DNA of 64,000 nucleotides from Epiperipatus broadwayi (GCA_028023455.1 JAQFVV010006295.1:1302001-1366000), one strand, 5' to 3'; positions 48,575-60,893 are shown, numbered from the stretch's first letter. Numbers and translations: made by a program. The notes: generated by a model from the sequence alone, not told the origin.

Positions 48575-49911
48575 AGGAGATCTATGCATGAACTGTTTAA
48601 AAACAGAAACTTTTTACAAATCGTTCTTCTTATCAATAATATTCCAGCTATAACAATATACAGCAGTTAAATTAAAATTTAAAATGCTAAAATGGAGTTT
48701 TGTTTCTTCTTTTATTTGAATCATAGAAATTTTTAAAGTCAAATACTGTAACTTAAATTTTGTCAAATTCAGAAGAAAGTGAAAAATAAAAGTAAGAATA
48801 ATTTATAAATTTTGAGATAATTAAATCATGTTTTGAAAATTGTTGATATAATTTTTAATATTTTAAATCTTTTTAAAATGAAAATTAAGTCTGTTGAAAA
48901 TAGGAAGCAAAAATGAAATAATTCTTTTAATACATATATATGTAAAGTGCTTCTATATTATCTAGCATAAATTTATGATTACAAATAATTATTGAATGGT
49001 ACTTTAAGATGAATATGGGCTAAAACAAAACATGCTTTTGTGCATCATGTTATTTCCTAACAGTTGCATAAAACATCCATTTTTATTCTACTTTATTGTA
49101 AAACACACAAGAGGATGCCTGCAGTCCAAAGTAAATAAGCATTGGAATATTTAAAGGTGAATCAGTTAAGGATTGAAGTGTTTACTATACACAACTACAA
49201 GAGACACCATTGTACCTATCTATCCTTGCCTATGAAAATGATTTGCTGAGTCAAACTCTTGTTGGAGAGTAACATGTCTAACTATTAACTACTACTTCTA
49301 TTAGGATGATTTTTATGAACTTTGTTCCAACTACAATTTTAATCAAGAAATTAATGTTATAATTTTTTTTTATTATCTATGTTGTATTTTCACACTTTGA
49401 GACTAGAAACCTCATTTTTCAGAATTAGCAAAGAAGAAATGGGGGTGGGGGATAATTCACTTAGATATTTTTCTATTTTATTGTAAATAAAATCTAGGTC
49501 AACCCGCCTGCTTCACATCAGGTTATCCATGTGAATAGTAAGATAAGATTCTCTACATTTATTTTTATAGATTAAATTGCAACACTTGATACAGAATACA
49601 TCTTATATGTTTTATTTTGTTGATTAACACTGTATATATATTTTTCTGGTGTGATTGACTAATCAACTAATATTAATTTCTATACCTATCATATATATAA
49701 ATTGGGGGGAATTTAAATTAAATAGATTGCGGAAATCAGTAAATATATAATTTAGCTAGCCAGCATCTCAATCATTTTAAATTATTAATGTTTTTTTTTG
49801 TATAGTTCATGATTTGTAAAGAATGAGTGACATAGATGGATTTTTACCATGGGATAAAAGGAATGGATCTGGAGAATTATTAGTTAATAGAATGGTAGTT
49901 CACATGTGACA

Positions 49912-49915
<4 letters not shown>

Positions 49916-49944
<29 letters not shown>
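49916..49944. repeat. (TA)n microsatellite
   Basis: About 14 uninterrupted TA units. Confidence 0.9.
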
Positions 49945-49948
<4 letters not shown>

Positions 49949-50169
49949 CATTACTATTGTTATTATATTTTATGTTAATGTTATTTATCATTATCAATAA
50001 ATGTTTAAGAGTTTATATTATTCCAGTCTCTGGTTTATTGGGTTGTCCTGACATTCCATAGTTTATAAACAATTATGCATGCACACATATCTATTTTTCT
50101 TGTTATGTAAAGGTTGTAGAGTAAAACAAATATAATAAATGCTAGTTTTAACCTATATATAGGTGCAGG

Positions 50170-50700
50170 AGTTGCTGTGTGAATCTGTTCATACCTTTTA
50201 AGAAAGTCAGAAGCAAAATTCTTTCTGGGCTCGAATATTAAGGCATAATGGAATCGGAAAGGGGTGAAAGTGGATGAACTAACCTAAATTGCATTTGATA
50301 TTATTAAATAGGGATAGAGCTAGTCAATTAAAGTGCATTCAATCATTGATTAAGCACTTCATCAGGTTTTCATTAGCATCCTACTCGAAGACCCAAAGTC
50401 CGATCATAGTTAGATGCTACTTTTTCCCCTTCCAAGCCTGGTAGGTCTCTGCAGACTGTGTCATCAGGAGCAATAAATTAGGGCACATTGAGTCATAGTC
50501 TCCATATTGCTACATCTGCATAGTATCACAGTCAACAAGTTATTTCCCCATCCGTTACATCTGGTGTGTGTGCAAGTGCGAATCCAGGTGTTGTGGATTG
50601 TCCATTGTCTGCATGTCAGTGATGATGGCAGTTGCTTACAGCTATATATTGAACTAGAAATACATAAATACTTTTTATACAAATGCTTAAATGTCTCAAA
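50170..50700. other. Unclassified block of lower AT content
   Basis: Around 500 bases are visibly richer in G+C than the flanks, with segments such as cctggtaggtctctgcagac and gcaagtgcgaatccaggtg. Overlapping ORFs on both strands (50507-50722 +, 50464-50748 -) match no domain I know. A 5+7-bp hairpin, AGTGC...GCACT on the minus strand, lies at ~50331-50358. It may be a fragment of a retroelement or transposon from a less AT-rich family; no terminal repeats were found. Confidence 0.35.
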
Positions 50701-50728
50701 TTTATTTGTACTAAACGTATGAGCGCGT

Positions 50729-50759
50729 GCACACACACACACACACACATATATATATG
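50729..50759. repeat. (CA)n(TA)n microsatellite
   Basis: About nine CA units followed by TA units. Confidence 0.9.
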
Positions 50760-50829
50760 TTGAAAATATATTTTATATTGTTCATTAATATTCATGGATT
50801 TCAGGAATATATGAGTAGGCCTTGAAATC

Positions 50830-51540
50830 AAATACTGTAGATACAGTTTATAAAAAGAAGAGAATAATTATATACATTGATCAAGTTTTTATTGATTAAA
50901 GAATTTTGGTTTTATGATATTTGTATCTGAAAATGTAGAAGCAAAGCAAGACATCATTTTATGTGCAATATTTTTAAAATATATTAAAAGACATATCACA
51001 ATCGATTTGTCATCACAATTGATTGGATTATATCATTGTGATATGGAAAAGTCAAATATTTCTTGATAAAGATAAAATCAGAGAAAAGACAAAAGCAATA
51101 AAATAAATAGATTTGTCACTAGTAAATTTTCTATTATAAAATCTGAAAATGCAAATAGTTTTTATTTTATATGGAATCAATATTAATTTAATGGCATCCA
51201 AATTAATGTTTGATTATCAAACGATGATTAACTATTAAACTGGGACATATAAATACAGTCTCATTATCTGATGACTATATAAAAATAAGCTTGTTTGAAA
51301 CATTTTATTACTATTACACTAAATTGTTAATATGCATTCTCATTTCAACTATTGAACCAAAATTAAAAGTGTGATTAAAAAAGAATTAAGTTATTTGGAA
51401 AGAAATAAAGTATTTGTAACTGTTGTAAGGTATATTGAAATGAATTCATTAATAAAAATTTTAAGTCTTAAAAAACAGGAATATCTCAATTTATTAAAGG
51501 CTATTCAAAATGGAAAAAAAAGTACGTTTAAAATAATTTT
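50830..51540. other. AT-rich DNA, no gene seen
   Basis: A 60-codon ORF (51371-51553) runs into the foldback at 51541 and has no recognisable domain. Confidence 0.5.
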
Positions 51541-51632
51541 GGTAGTTGTGTAGTGTGGGTGTAATGTGACGGGGTTGTTGATCGTGCTGTAGCGTCACTT
51601 AGCGGCCACATTACAGCCACTACTCAACTACC
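51541..51632. mobile_element. 92-bp foldback MITE related to the 42128 transposon
   Basis: GGTAGTTGTGTAGTG at the left is mirrored by CACTACTCAACTACC at the right, and the stem continues through GTAATGTG/CACATTAC. The right arm, reverse-complemented, reads GGTAGTTGAGTAGTGGCTGT followed by AATGTGGCCGCTAAGTGACG. This closely resembles the ends of the 874-bp element (AATGTGGCCGCTTGATGGC), so I infer a shared family. No clear target duplication remains. Confidence 0.75.
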
Positions 51633-53640
51633 ATGCTTAATTTTACCATTAATATTAGTAGTAGTAGTATTGCTTGTTTTAATTAAAGTTACAGATTAGT
51701 ACTGGAACAATATCTGATTGCATTCTATCATTTTTAAAAATGGAGTTGATATTTTTTAAAAAATAAAATAAAAACAGACTTATATTAATTTAATTAAAAG
51801 TGCTACTCATTCCTCAGCAAAACGTATTTTTTAAAAAAAACATGAGATCAAGTTAGTATTTACATAATCACATTTATTTGCCTTTTGTTAGTGGAATATT
51901 TAACTAATCAAGTGATGATATTAATTTTATTTTTGTTTTATCTATGTAAATGCTTAATAATTTTTTTTCTTGTGTTATTGAATTTAGTCGTCTTTCATAT
52001 TTAACTGCCTTAAATACAGTCTTACAAGGGTTAATACTTGCATTTATGATTTGTGAATTTATGAGTGGAAAAAATTAGTTTTTATTTCTTAGAGAAATAC
52101 ATGTAAATGTGTAATTACTATTTTTTTTTTAAAGAATAAATAGGGGTAACTTTTCATTTCACATTCTAGTCACTCTTCTGTCTTCATTTGTATCATTATA
52201 TCTAGTTAAAAATGAAGTTTAGGTTTTAAAGTTTTTGTCATGTCTGAATCAATTTTTTTTTTTTTGGAAAAATATAATTTTTGATTTTACACTTCTCTTA
52301 AAACATTCCTCAAAGAGTTTTTCTCACAAAAAAATAGAAAGTAAATAAATTAGTAATAAAAGGTTGCTAAAATCGTTTTTTTTTTTTTTTTAAATCCAAT
52401 AAGTTTAAGGAAAAAAATATTAGGTAGAATAATTTCATATTTTCGGAGGTTATTATTGACATACACTACGATTTGCATTTTTTTAAAAAACAATTCTATA
52501 CTCTAATTTTATTCATTGTCATTTTAGCAAGTTTTGCCTTATTCTATATATATATTTAATTTGAGATAAGTGAACTACCTGCAATATATTTTTTTATTTT
52601 AAAATTCTACTGGCGTTTGTCAAATTATTTTTTATCAATGCGAATTTTACAGGTTACTTTATGATGTTGAATTTAGATTGATATTTAACTTTCTTCTTAG
52701 AATATAAAACTCTTTAGTTACCTTGGCAATTTTTTAAATAAAATCTTCCTTTTAATTTTTTTTATCATAATTTTTTTAAAAAGTCATGTTTTTTTAAATG
52801 TTAAATATTATTATTATATATATATGCTGTGTATGTCAGAAATTCATCTTATATATGCGAAAGCCTTTTTTTAAATATATATATATATTTCCAACAACTT
52901 ATAGATGTTAAACTTCTGTATTTTTAATTTATTAATTATACTGTATTGTGAAATTGGCTAACATGTATATATATATATTTTTAAATGTGTTTTTTTTTTA
53001 AGGAAAAACAATTCAATTTGTCATTCATGAGCTGGCATTTTGTGTATCTTGAAAGAAGTTACTTACATACGCTATTAATTATTTAAAAACTAAAGAAAAA
53101 AAATTACAAAATCTTTGTAATTAGTTTGGTATGCTGAATTATATTTTTGTCTTAATTGCTAAAAATAATAATTTGTTTTTATTATGTTATCAAAGAAGAA
53201 CCTCCATATCTTGATAACTTTCTCCATTTTTTTTTTTTTTTTTTTTTGGCATTTGTTTTAATTTTTTAATGCTTCCAACAGGTTTTTTTTTTTTTTATCA
53301 ATCAACTTTATTCTTTTTCTTTTTCCCTTTTCAGATCCTTGAAATATGTCCAGGACAATCTTTTGCTAATGAAATTTTTCCTATTCTTTTACACCCATAA
53401 AAATCATATCATGTCAGATTTAAATAGAAAATAACTAGTTTTATATAAAAATATATGTAATAATTCCAATTTTTATAAGATTATATCTTGCCTAATTAAA
53501 TGATTATTGTTTTTTGGGAGGGGGGTGGTTAAAACCTATACCTAAGTAATCAAATAATTATCAAAACAATCCGATATTAAAACTTAAAAAACAAATATCA
53601 AATATTATTTAAGTGTATGAGTTTTCAAAATGAGATACTT
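51633..53640. other. T-rich DNA, no gene seen
   Basis: Many poly-T runs (for example 52252-52265, 52377-52391, 53229-53247) and short (TA)n. A poly-G patch lies at ~53517-53527. Confidence 0.55.
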
Positions 53641-53645
53641 TAGAA

Positions 53646-53910
53646 TTTAAGCCGCAACACAGAGCATGTATTAGACCTACTGTGCCTGTTCACATTTGTA
53701 TCAATTTGCTGACAACTTTGTAATCTTGTAATCTGATCAAAATAATGTGTACATGGATCTTGTACATGACTTTTTTCAAAAAAAAAAAAATAATGTGTAC
53801 GTGGATTTTGTACATGGTATTTTGGCAAGAATTACAAAGCTATTGGGAGGTTGATACAAATGTGAACAAACGCAGTAGGTCTAACACATGCTTCATGTTG
53901 CAGGACTAAA
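53646..53910. mobile_element. Foldback MITE (~265 bp)
   Basis: The left arm (GCAACAcagaGCATGTattAGACCTACTG and TTCACATTTGTATCAA) is mirrored by the right arm (TTGATACAAATGTGAA and CAGTAGGTCT ... ATGTTGC), about 60 bp per arm. In the centre, taatgtgtac(a/g)tggat(c/t)ttgtacatg is present twice as direct copies separated by an A run. The ORF at 53640-53828 (-) is an accident of this structure. Confidence 0.75.
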
Positions 53911-53984
53911 AATAAGTAAAAGTAAAAAAATAATAAAACATAATAAATATATAGATCATTTTCAATAACAAATGCATTCAAATA

Positions 53985-54315
53985 TCTATGACTTTAAACA
54001 TTAACAAGTTTTAAAAAAAAATGCGACTTTCACAAATATGTAGGACTTTCAACATTAACAAGTTTCAAAAAAAAAAAAATGTGACTTTCATAAATATGTA
54101 CAACTTTCTATATTAACAAATTTTTAAAAAAAAATGCAACTTTCACTCCTAACAACTTTTAAGCATGACATTTCAAATAAAATTTCAACATTAACAAATT
54201 TCCCTCCAAAAATGTAGCTTTTACATAACAAGTCAACTTTCACAAATATTACAACTTTCAACATTAATAAGTTTCAAAAAAAAAAAAGTGACTTTTAACA
54301 CTAACAACTTTTAAG
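53985..54315. repeat. Degenerate ~55-bp minisatellite
   Basis: About five or six units containing actttcaacattaacaa, gtttcaaaaaaaaa, tgcgactttcacaaatat, with variable A-run length. Confidence 0.75.
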
Positions 54316-54319
54316 ACAC

Positions 54320-57300
54320 ATTTAAAATAAAATGTAATCTGCGATATTACAATAATGATGCCATTAATCAAAAAAATAGTTTAAATATATACCAAACAAA
54401 CAGTAAATGATTTTGATTTTTAAGTAATTTGGATAAAAATACATTAACTATATTCCTACGACATTTATCCTGTAATATATAACAGGAATTTATGCATCCA
54501 AACCAAAGTTTTCACATATATTATTAGCACAAAAAACGAGATCTACAGTAAAAATTTTCTCCCTAAAAATGTGATTGCAAAGTATGCTGGAATTTTCAGA
54601 GAAGGCTAATAAACGTCCTTTTTTTTATTATAAACAAATTAAACCGGAAGTACAAAAAAATATATATTAATTATTAGGCCTTTATTACATTTTTATTTAC
54701 CCTGGCTCTTTTCAGAAAGAAATCTAGAGAATAACTGAAAATGTCAAAGCATTAAACACATAAAAAAAAAGATTGCATTGATAAAAAAAAAACACGTTTT
54801 TACATATACTCGCAGGGATTATTTTCTTTCAATTTGATGTCATTGTGACATTACACATTTATTGTGGGTGTGAAAAGGCTTCCTATCTCCCCTACATTGC
54901 AGCTCTAATACTAAAGTACCCAAAAAGATATATATTGTATCTAATTATGTAAAGTTTAATAAAGAAAAAAGCAATCTCTATGATTGAATGATTAATACAA
55001 TTGAAAGTTATTTTTTGTATAACTAGTTTTCAAAGCAAACAAGGTACAAATTACAAAAATATAAATTAATGAAATACCCCTAAAATTTTTAAAAGTGTTT
55101 CAGAAAAAAAAAAAGATAAAATTTAAAACATTGGAATACAATATAAAAAATAATAGATATATTTGAAGGTAAGACTTTAAATGAATTGCAAAGCTGAACA
55201 AATAAAAACTATCTCCCAAAACTTCTAATGGGATATTATAGTAGAAATATTTGAAAATAAAATTATATTTATTTAAACTACCATAAAAAAGTTTAAAGCA
55301 AAATTTACATAAACTTTTATAAAATTCTATAGTAAAAAATGAACCATTTTTTTAAAAAGAGATAAGCTATTTCAACAGTATTTTTTTTTTTAATAAACAA
55401 AAACATTTAATATTAAAAACAGTATTAAAGAAATTAGTAATGAAGAATTATTAAAGTTAAATGAACTTTTCTTAATTAAAAACTATAATAGGTAAAGTTT
55501 GAAAGTGAAAACAGTCTTCTTAGTTTAATATTCTAGAACTCACTATCAGTAAAATGTACATAATTTAATCCATGTAATGACACAATAAAATATTCAGTGC
55601 TGTTTGCAGGTATATACTATATACATTGGAACCACCATTCTCATACCAAACTAGAGAAAAACAAGCTAATTGATACGTTTCAAAAACATCACACAAAAAA
55701 ATTGAAAATAATATGTATTGGAAAACAAATCTGAAAATAATATATTCAGTCTATATATTGTAACAAACAATGATTGGAAAACAAATATTTTCAATAAATA
55801 TGATTAATAAACATTTGATGAGAAATTTTATCAGTAATCATGGCAAATGGCTTAAAGAAAGGCAAAGCAAAAAAAATCAACAACAACGTGAAAATAATAT
55901 AATTTATTTAGAAAGCAAATCTAAACATAATATATATAACAAACAAACTATCTTTGTGTAAGAAATTAAATTAGTAATGACAACAAATGCTAATTTATTT
56001 TTTCCAGAATTTTTTCATTGATGTCAATTATTGACACTATTTGTCTTCCGTCAGGTTTTCAAACATATATTACTTCCAAATTTTTTTACTTTGCATTCTT
56101 GTAGCCATTTGCTATGATCACTAGTAAAAAATTTCATCAGATGTTTGCATTTATTATTCAGTCTTTTTTTATTTGATAAATATATTGTTTTCAAGTTTAT
56201 TTTTTAAATAAATTATATGTTTTTTTATGTTTTCAAGCATATTAGATTATTTTCTTTTTTATTATTATTATTTTTAAAAAATGAAACTTATCAATTAGCT
56301 TATTCTTGTCTACTTTAGTACTGGATGGTGTCTCCATTAATAGGCAGGACATACATATAACTATCATCAAATATTTTTATTTTATTTTAAAAAAGAATTT
56401 TTATGAAATCTATTTAAATAATTGTTAATAAATAATTTATTGAAATGGTATATTTAGTTTTATACACTAACATAATTTTATTCAAACACTTTTTTCACTT
56501 ACATATATATTATTATTAAATGTATTAAATCCTTAGAAAACTTCTGTAATATGAGAAGTAATGTTATTCAATGAAATGTTTATGAATGAACAGATCAGAT
56601 TTGTTATAAAGGTATATATTTTCAGCAAACGCTATTTTTTTTTAGGTTGATTTGCATAACAAAGCAATGGTAAAGAAGAGCTTAGAATTTTGAACCTTTT
56701 TTGTAAACTTGTAGTTAAGCATTACAAATAAAAAATATAAAGAAATAAAAGATTTCAAAAGGAAAGGTTAGTAGGGTGTGTTTGAGCAAAAGTATATATT
56801 ATTCATGTAAAGTAAGTGTTGAAACATAAGTATTTAAGACAATAGTAGATGATATTATCATTTTGGGAAACTATGCAAAATATATTGGTAATAAACTTCA
56901 GATGCTAAACATTGCTGTGAAAGTGAAGATTAATTCTTTTTTTAAAAAAATAAAGAAATAGTCAAAAGTCACTATGTTTTGAAGTTCTTTAGTGTAAAAA
57001 AAAAAAAAAAAAGATTAATTCTTAGCTTAATGTTACTTTTAAAACTTTTAGCATATGTTTACATTTAAAAACAAGAAGATTATACAGAAAAGGTAAAGAA
57101 TTTAATATAGTGGCTGATGATCATCATATAAAAGAAGTGTAGGTATGAAAGTTCCAATAAATAAATAAATAGCCACAGACTTTGATATGCTATTTTATAT
57201 GTATGTGAATTTAAAATCATTGATGAGGTTATAACAGATTTAACTTAGTTTAGTTGTGTTGGTGGTAATGATCATGCAAAATGTCATCATCATAAATATG

Positions 57301-58450
57301 AGTAACAACATTGACTCCTATAATTGGAATGAAAGCATTGAAGAGGACGAATTAATTATTTAATTAGTTTATCATTAATTGAATGGCAATATTTATGTAT
57401 ATGATGTGTATTTGCATTACACTATATATATGTAACATTCTTAATCAGATTAACACTTTAGATAAGGATACTATGTTATCAATCCATTCCTTGATTAAAT
57501 CAAGGTAAGAACTATATCTACCAGATATCTAAATATCATTTATTCCTTTTTATAAACATATAATTGGACTAACTTGAGTATAACATAAAACTCATCGCCA
57601 ACAGAACTCAATAAACACACTTATTAATGAAAAGATTAACAATTTATATAAAAAGTAATTTTTAACAAAGCATTTACAATTGTTTGTAATTTTTAGATTA
57701 AATAAATAATGTTGACAATATTTAAATCCCCCTCCCCTCCTTTTTTTTAATCATTACTCTGCTTAAGAATTGAAAATAATTTCGTTTTAATTACAATCAA
57801 TATCTTCATAAATTTATTCTTTTATTTGTATACAGTGGTGCTGTCATATCCACTGTTACATTTTTTATTGATTGTCTTATACTCTATCAGAAAAATATAT
57901 AATCAAAAGATAAAAAGAAATTAGAAATCAGTAATATATATATTTTAGTTATATTTTTTCATTTTATCGTCATGAGTTTTCATCGTAACTTTACAAGGAG
58001 TATGTTGAAATATAGATATAATTTTAATAAGAGTGCTGTATTTTTCTTTTCTCTTTGAAGAAAACTTTTTGCTTCTTTTGAAATTGCTTAAGTATATCAA
58101 AGAAATTTAATTAAAGCATCACAATTGTTTTCTTATGCCTTTTTTTGTTGTTGTTGTTTTTCAGACTTCTTTCATTACTCAAACTTTTTAAAAAACTCTC
58201 TAAAATATATTTTTTTTTTTTTTACAAATGCGTTTTAAAAATGTAAGATTCGACCAGAAAAAAAAAATGAAATTTTCTTTTGTCTATTTTATTTTTATTA
58301 ATTTTTGTTTAAAGTGAAAATGTTTTATAATTATATGTTGTTGCAATACTCTCTTACTCTTTATGTGGTTGGTAAAATATTTGAACTATTATATAGTATA
58401 TAAAAAAAACTTGAATTTTTTTATTGGCGTTATATTTACTATTGCACTTG
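54320..58450. other. AT-rich (5' part A-rich) DNA, no gene seen
   Basis: The 54.3-55.95 kb part is A-rich on the + strand. (TA)n and A/T runs only. The 63-codon ORF at 55770-55961 is compositional. A C-rich patch ccccctcccctcc lies at ~57728-57740. Confidence 0.55.
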
Positions 58451-58454
58451 ATAG

Positions 58455-58587
58455 ATTACTGATTCATATCGTTCACACAATGGGGATTAATGGATTTGAA
58501 ACTATTTGCCATGAATGCAGTGATCCCACTGGCTTGAGATTACTGAGTATGAAATCACAATATTTGTGGAAGCTAGAATTGCTAAAG
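58455..58587 (+). CDS. Possible internal coding exon of an unidentified host gene
   Basis: This 133-bp segment lies inside a longer open frame (58363-58611). It is preceded by a T-rich tract ending ...cacttgatag (candidate acceptor AG at 58453-58454) and followed by a strong donor, aaag|gtaagg (GT at 58588-58589). One leading base plus 44 codons, including HTMGINGFETICHECSDP and SQYLWKLELLK, have mixed, non-repetitive composition, higher GC than the flanks, and two cysteines in ICHEC. It would enter with one base completing a codon and exit at phase 0. I recognise no domain or family, and no matching upstream or downstream exon was found in the window. It could also be a chance ORF or a fragment of an unknown mobile element. 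Confidence 0.35.
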
Positions 58588-58589
58588 GT

Positions 58590-59158
58590 AAGGCAAGATA
58601 GCTACATTTAAGAACAAATAGAACAGGATTATTAAGATTATAATATCATAACTTAAAAAGGAATAGAAGTAAGATAAATCAATTTAAACAATGTAAAATA
58701 TCTATCTTGTGTATATGCTTAAGAGAAATTACAGGCATGACTTATTTCAGTAACTTATATGTTCGCTAAATTCTTTAATTAAAAACAACAACAAAGAAAT
58801 GCTAACATCTATATACATTTTATTTGAAATATATACTCACAAATATTGTTGAAACAAAAATATAATGATTTGATTGTGATGGAGATGGTGCATTTTTTAT
58901 AAATAATGATAGGTTTCTTATGTAAAAAATATTGTGTAATCTGGAATCATGTGAAAAATTTTGATTTTGTACAAGAAAGGTGGTGTCTACATTTTCTAGA
59001 AATTTGAAGACATCAAAATATATAGATACTGAATTAGTGACAATCTTTATAACTATGCAAATGAGGAAGTTTGGATTTATAAATATTAAGTTTTTAAATT
59101 TCAGATCTGTAGTGTGATAGTATAAAAGGAGTAAAAGATGATTGCTGGAAGAAAAGTG
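58590..59158. other. AT-rich DNA, no supported gene
   Basis: A 113-codon minus-strand ORF (58820-59161) is one of the longest in the window but has a Phe/Ile/Asn/Ser-rich composition and no recognisable motif. Confidence 0.5.
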
Positions 59159-59159
59159 C

Positions 59160-59310
59160 AATTAGATTTTTAAAAATCCTGATGCTCCAGATCTGTTTCT
59201 CAGTGATGAAAGCCACATGCTTAAAAACATTCTGGGGATATGGATAGGACTACCAGAGAGAGATTTATTAACCTCTGACATTATTCTACATTACAAGAGG
59301 TAGTAGAGCT
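59160..59310. repeat. F3 family, third member
   Basis: Aligns with 32370-32520: ctccagatctg, agtgatgaaagccacatgct, attctgggg, atggatagg and agagatttattaacct correspond in order to the same blocks there. About 60-70% identical by eye. Confidence 0.5.
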
Positions 59311-60543
59311 GAAGTAAGAGAAATAGTTATTTATATTATTTTATGGTTATGCAATATTGATAAAATGCTTAAAATATCAATGATTAATTTACCACTTACA
59401 TGGTAACAGATCAACATGACAACTCGAATCTAATAAAACATCTCTAGTTAAGTATTTTTTTTGTTAACCATCCATTATCCTTTTACATCATATTTACATT
59501 AGTATTTCTTTATCTCATTTCTTCATATTGTTGGAATATATACTAATCTAAAGCTTAAAAAGATTTTAAAAATAACTGTTAATAAAATAATTTTCTTCTA
59601 AAACATATTATTGAGCTTATTTATATGCATTTCTATGTAATTGCACAGATATACTTAACATACAAAGATGAATAAATAGAAGTATTAAAATTTTAACACA
59701 ATTATTATGAAGTTAAATATTTTTATTTTAAATATTAAATTGATAAACAATCATATATTATTAAGGCAGTTTTACCTGTGTTTATTTATAACTTTGTAGA
59801 CTTTCTTGGTATTCATTTTTTTGCTTGGTCATGTGCTGAAATGAATTTAATAATTAGTAATTGATTGATTATAGTTTTGGTTAATGAAGATTTATAGATT
59901 ATTTTCTCTTCAGTAAAAACATGATGATGATTTGAATAGTTATTTTTTTTTTAGGAATGCATGAATAACTAGCTCAAGTCTTGCTTTTTTTACTTCATTC
60001 AGAGTATAAAATGACAGTTTAGTAATCAAAATATCTGTAGTTGTTAATGTAAATAACAATATACACTACAATGATTTTTTTTTTTTTTACTTTTATAAGT
60101 TCTCTTGAAAAATATTTCAAATCTACACAACAAAAATGTTTTTCTCTTTATATATGTTTTGTTTTTAAAGTCTTTAATTAGTTTATTTTGATACATCTTC
60201 ATCTATAATTGCCAAAATATTTGCACATTCTTTTATTTTAATTAAAGAGAAACATGTTTATATATATAATAAAATATATTTAATAAAACATTTGAAATAA
60301 TTTGCTTTTTTTCTTCTGAGTATAAAATTACTCATATTTAATATTAAAAAAATTTCTTACAATTATATTTTTATTTATTGATATTTTGATCCTGTCATAA
60401 TCAGAATTTTTTTAACTATTTTTTTTTCTTTTTAAACTCTGCACACATACATGCATGACAGAATGATACAATATATTTAAGTAAATCATAAACATAGACT
60501 TTCATCTGTATATTTGCAGTAGGATGAGAAGTTTCTTTAAAAT
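59311..60543. other. AT-rich DNA, no gene seen
   Basis: No supported feature. Confidence 0.5.
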
Positions 60544-60670
60544 CATAAATATGTTGTCAAGCATTGGTAGTCGAGAGGTCAACGACAGCTGCTTTACAAG
60601 CAGTTGTCCCGGGTTAGCGGGTTCACTTCCCGGCTGATGCTATGACACATGAGAAAAAAAAACATAAATA
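60544..60670 (+). mobile_element. tRNA-derived SINE, copy 3, with 8-bp target duplications
   Basis: Element 60552-60662: tgtcaagcattgg, box A TAGTCGAGAGGT, anticodon arm GCTGC-TTTACAA-GCAGT (anticodon TAC), a duplicated-looking cccgggttagc, box B GGGTTCACTTCC, and 3' end gctgatgctatgacacatgag plus oligo-A. The octamer cataaata lies at 60544-60551 and 60663-60670. It is the best preserved head of the three copies. It is an insertion, not a functional tRNA, because of the extra bases before box B. Confidence 0.85.
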
Positions 60671-60705
60671 ATATTCACCAAAATATAAAATAACAAACCA
60701 ATTTC

Positions 60706-60798
60706 TTGTTTTTTTTTTTTTTTAAAATTATAATTTTTTTTCTACAGCGACGATTCCTCTATTATTCCCCTTCTTCCCTTTTTTCCCCACAAAAAAAA

Positions 60799-60831
<33 letters not shown>

Positions 60832-60893
60832 AATTTATCATCAATCAACCCCAACTATACATCTCTCCACTCAAAAAATCTTTTTAATTTTAA

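Larger units (their letters stand above)
47061..50030. other. AT-rich DNA with short repeats
   Basis: Holds a perfect 32-bp tandem duplication (48511-48574), a G-rich patch near 49440-49450 and (TA)n at 49916-49944. No gene supported. Confidence 0.55.

Noticed and set aside
50331-50375. Minus-strand CTGATGA followed by a stable hairpin, considered as a hammerhead ribozyme
   Set aside because: No GAAA after the hairpin, and no cleavage site or helix III can be formed.
58820-59161. 113-codon minus-strand ORF
   Set aside because: Composition dominated by Phe, Ile, Asn, Ser and Leu, no motif, and it abuts the F3 repeat; not enough to call a gene.
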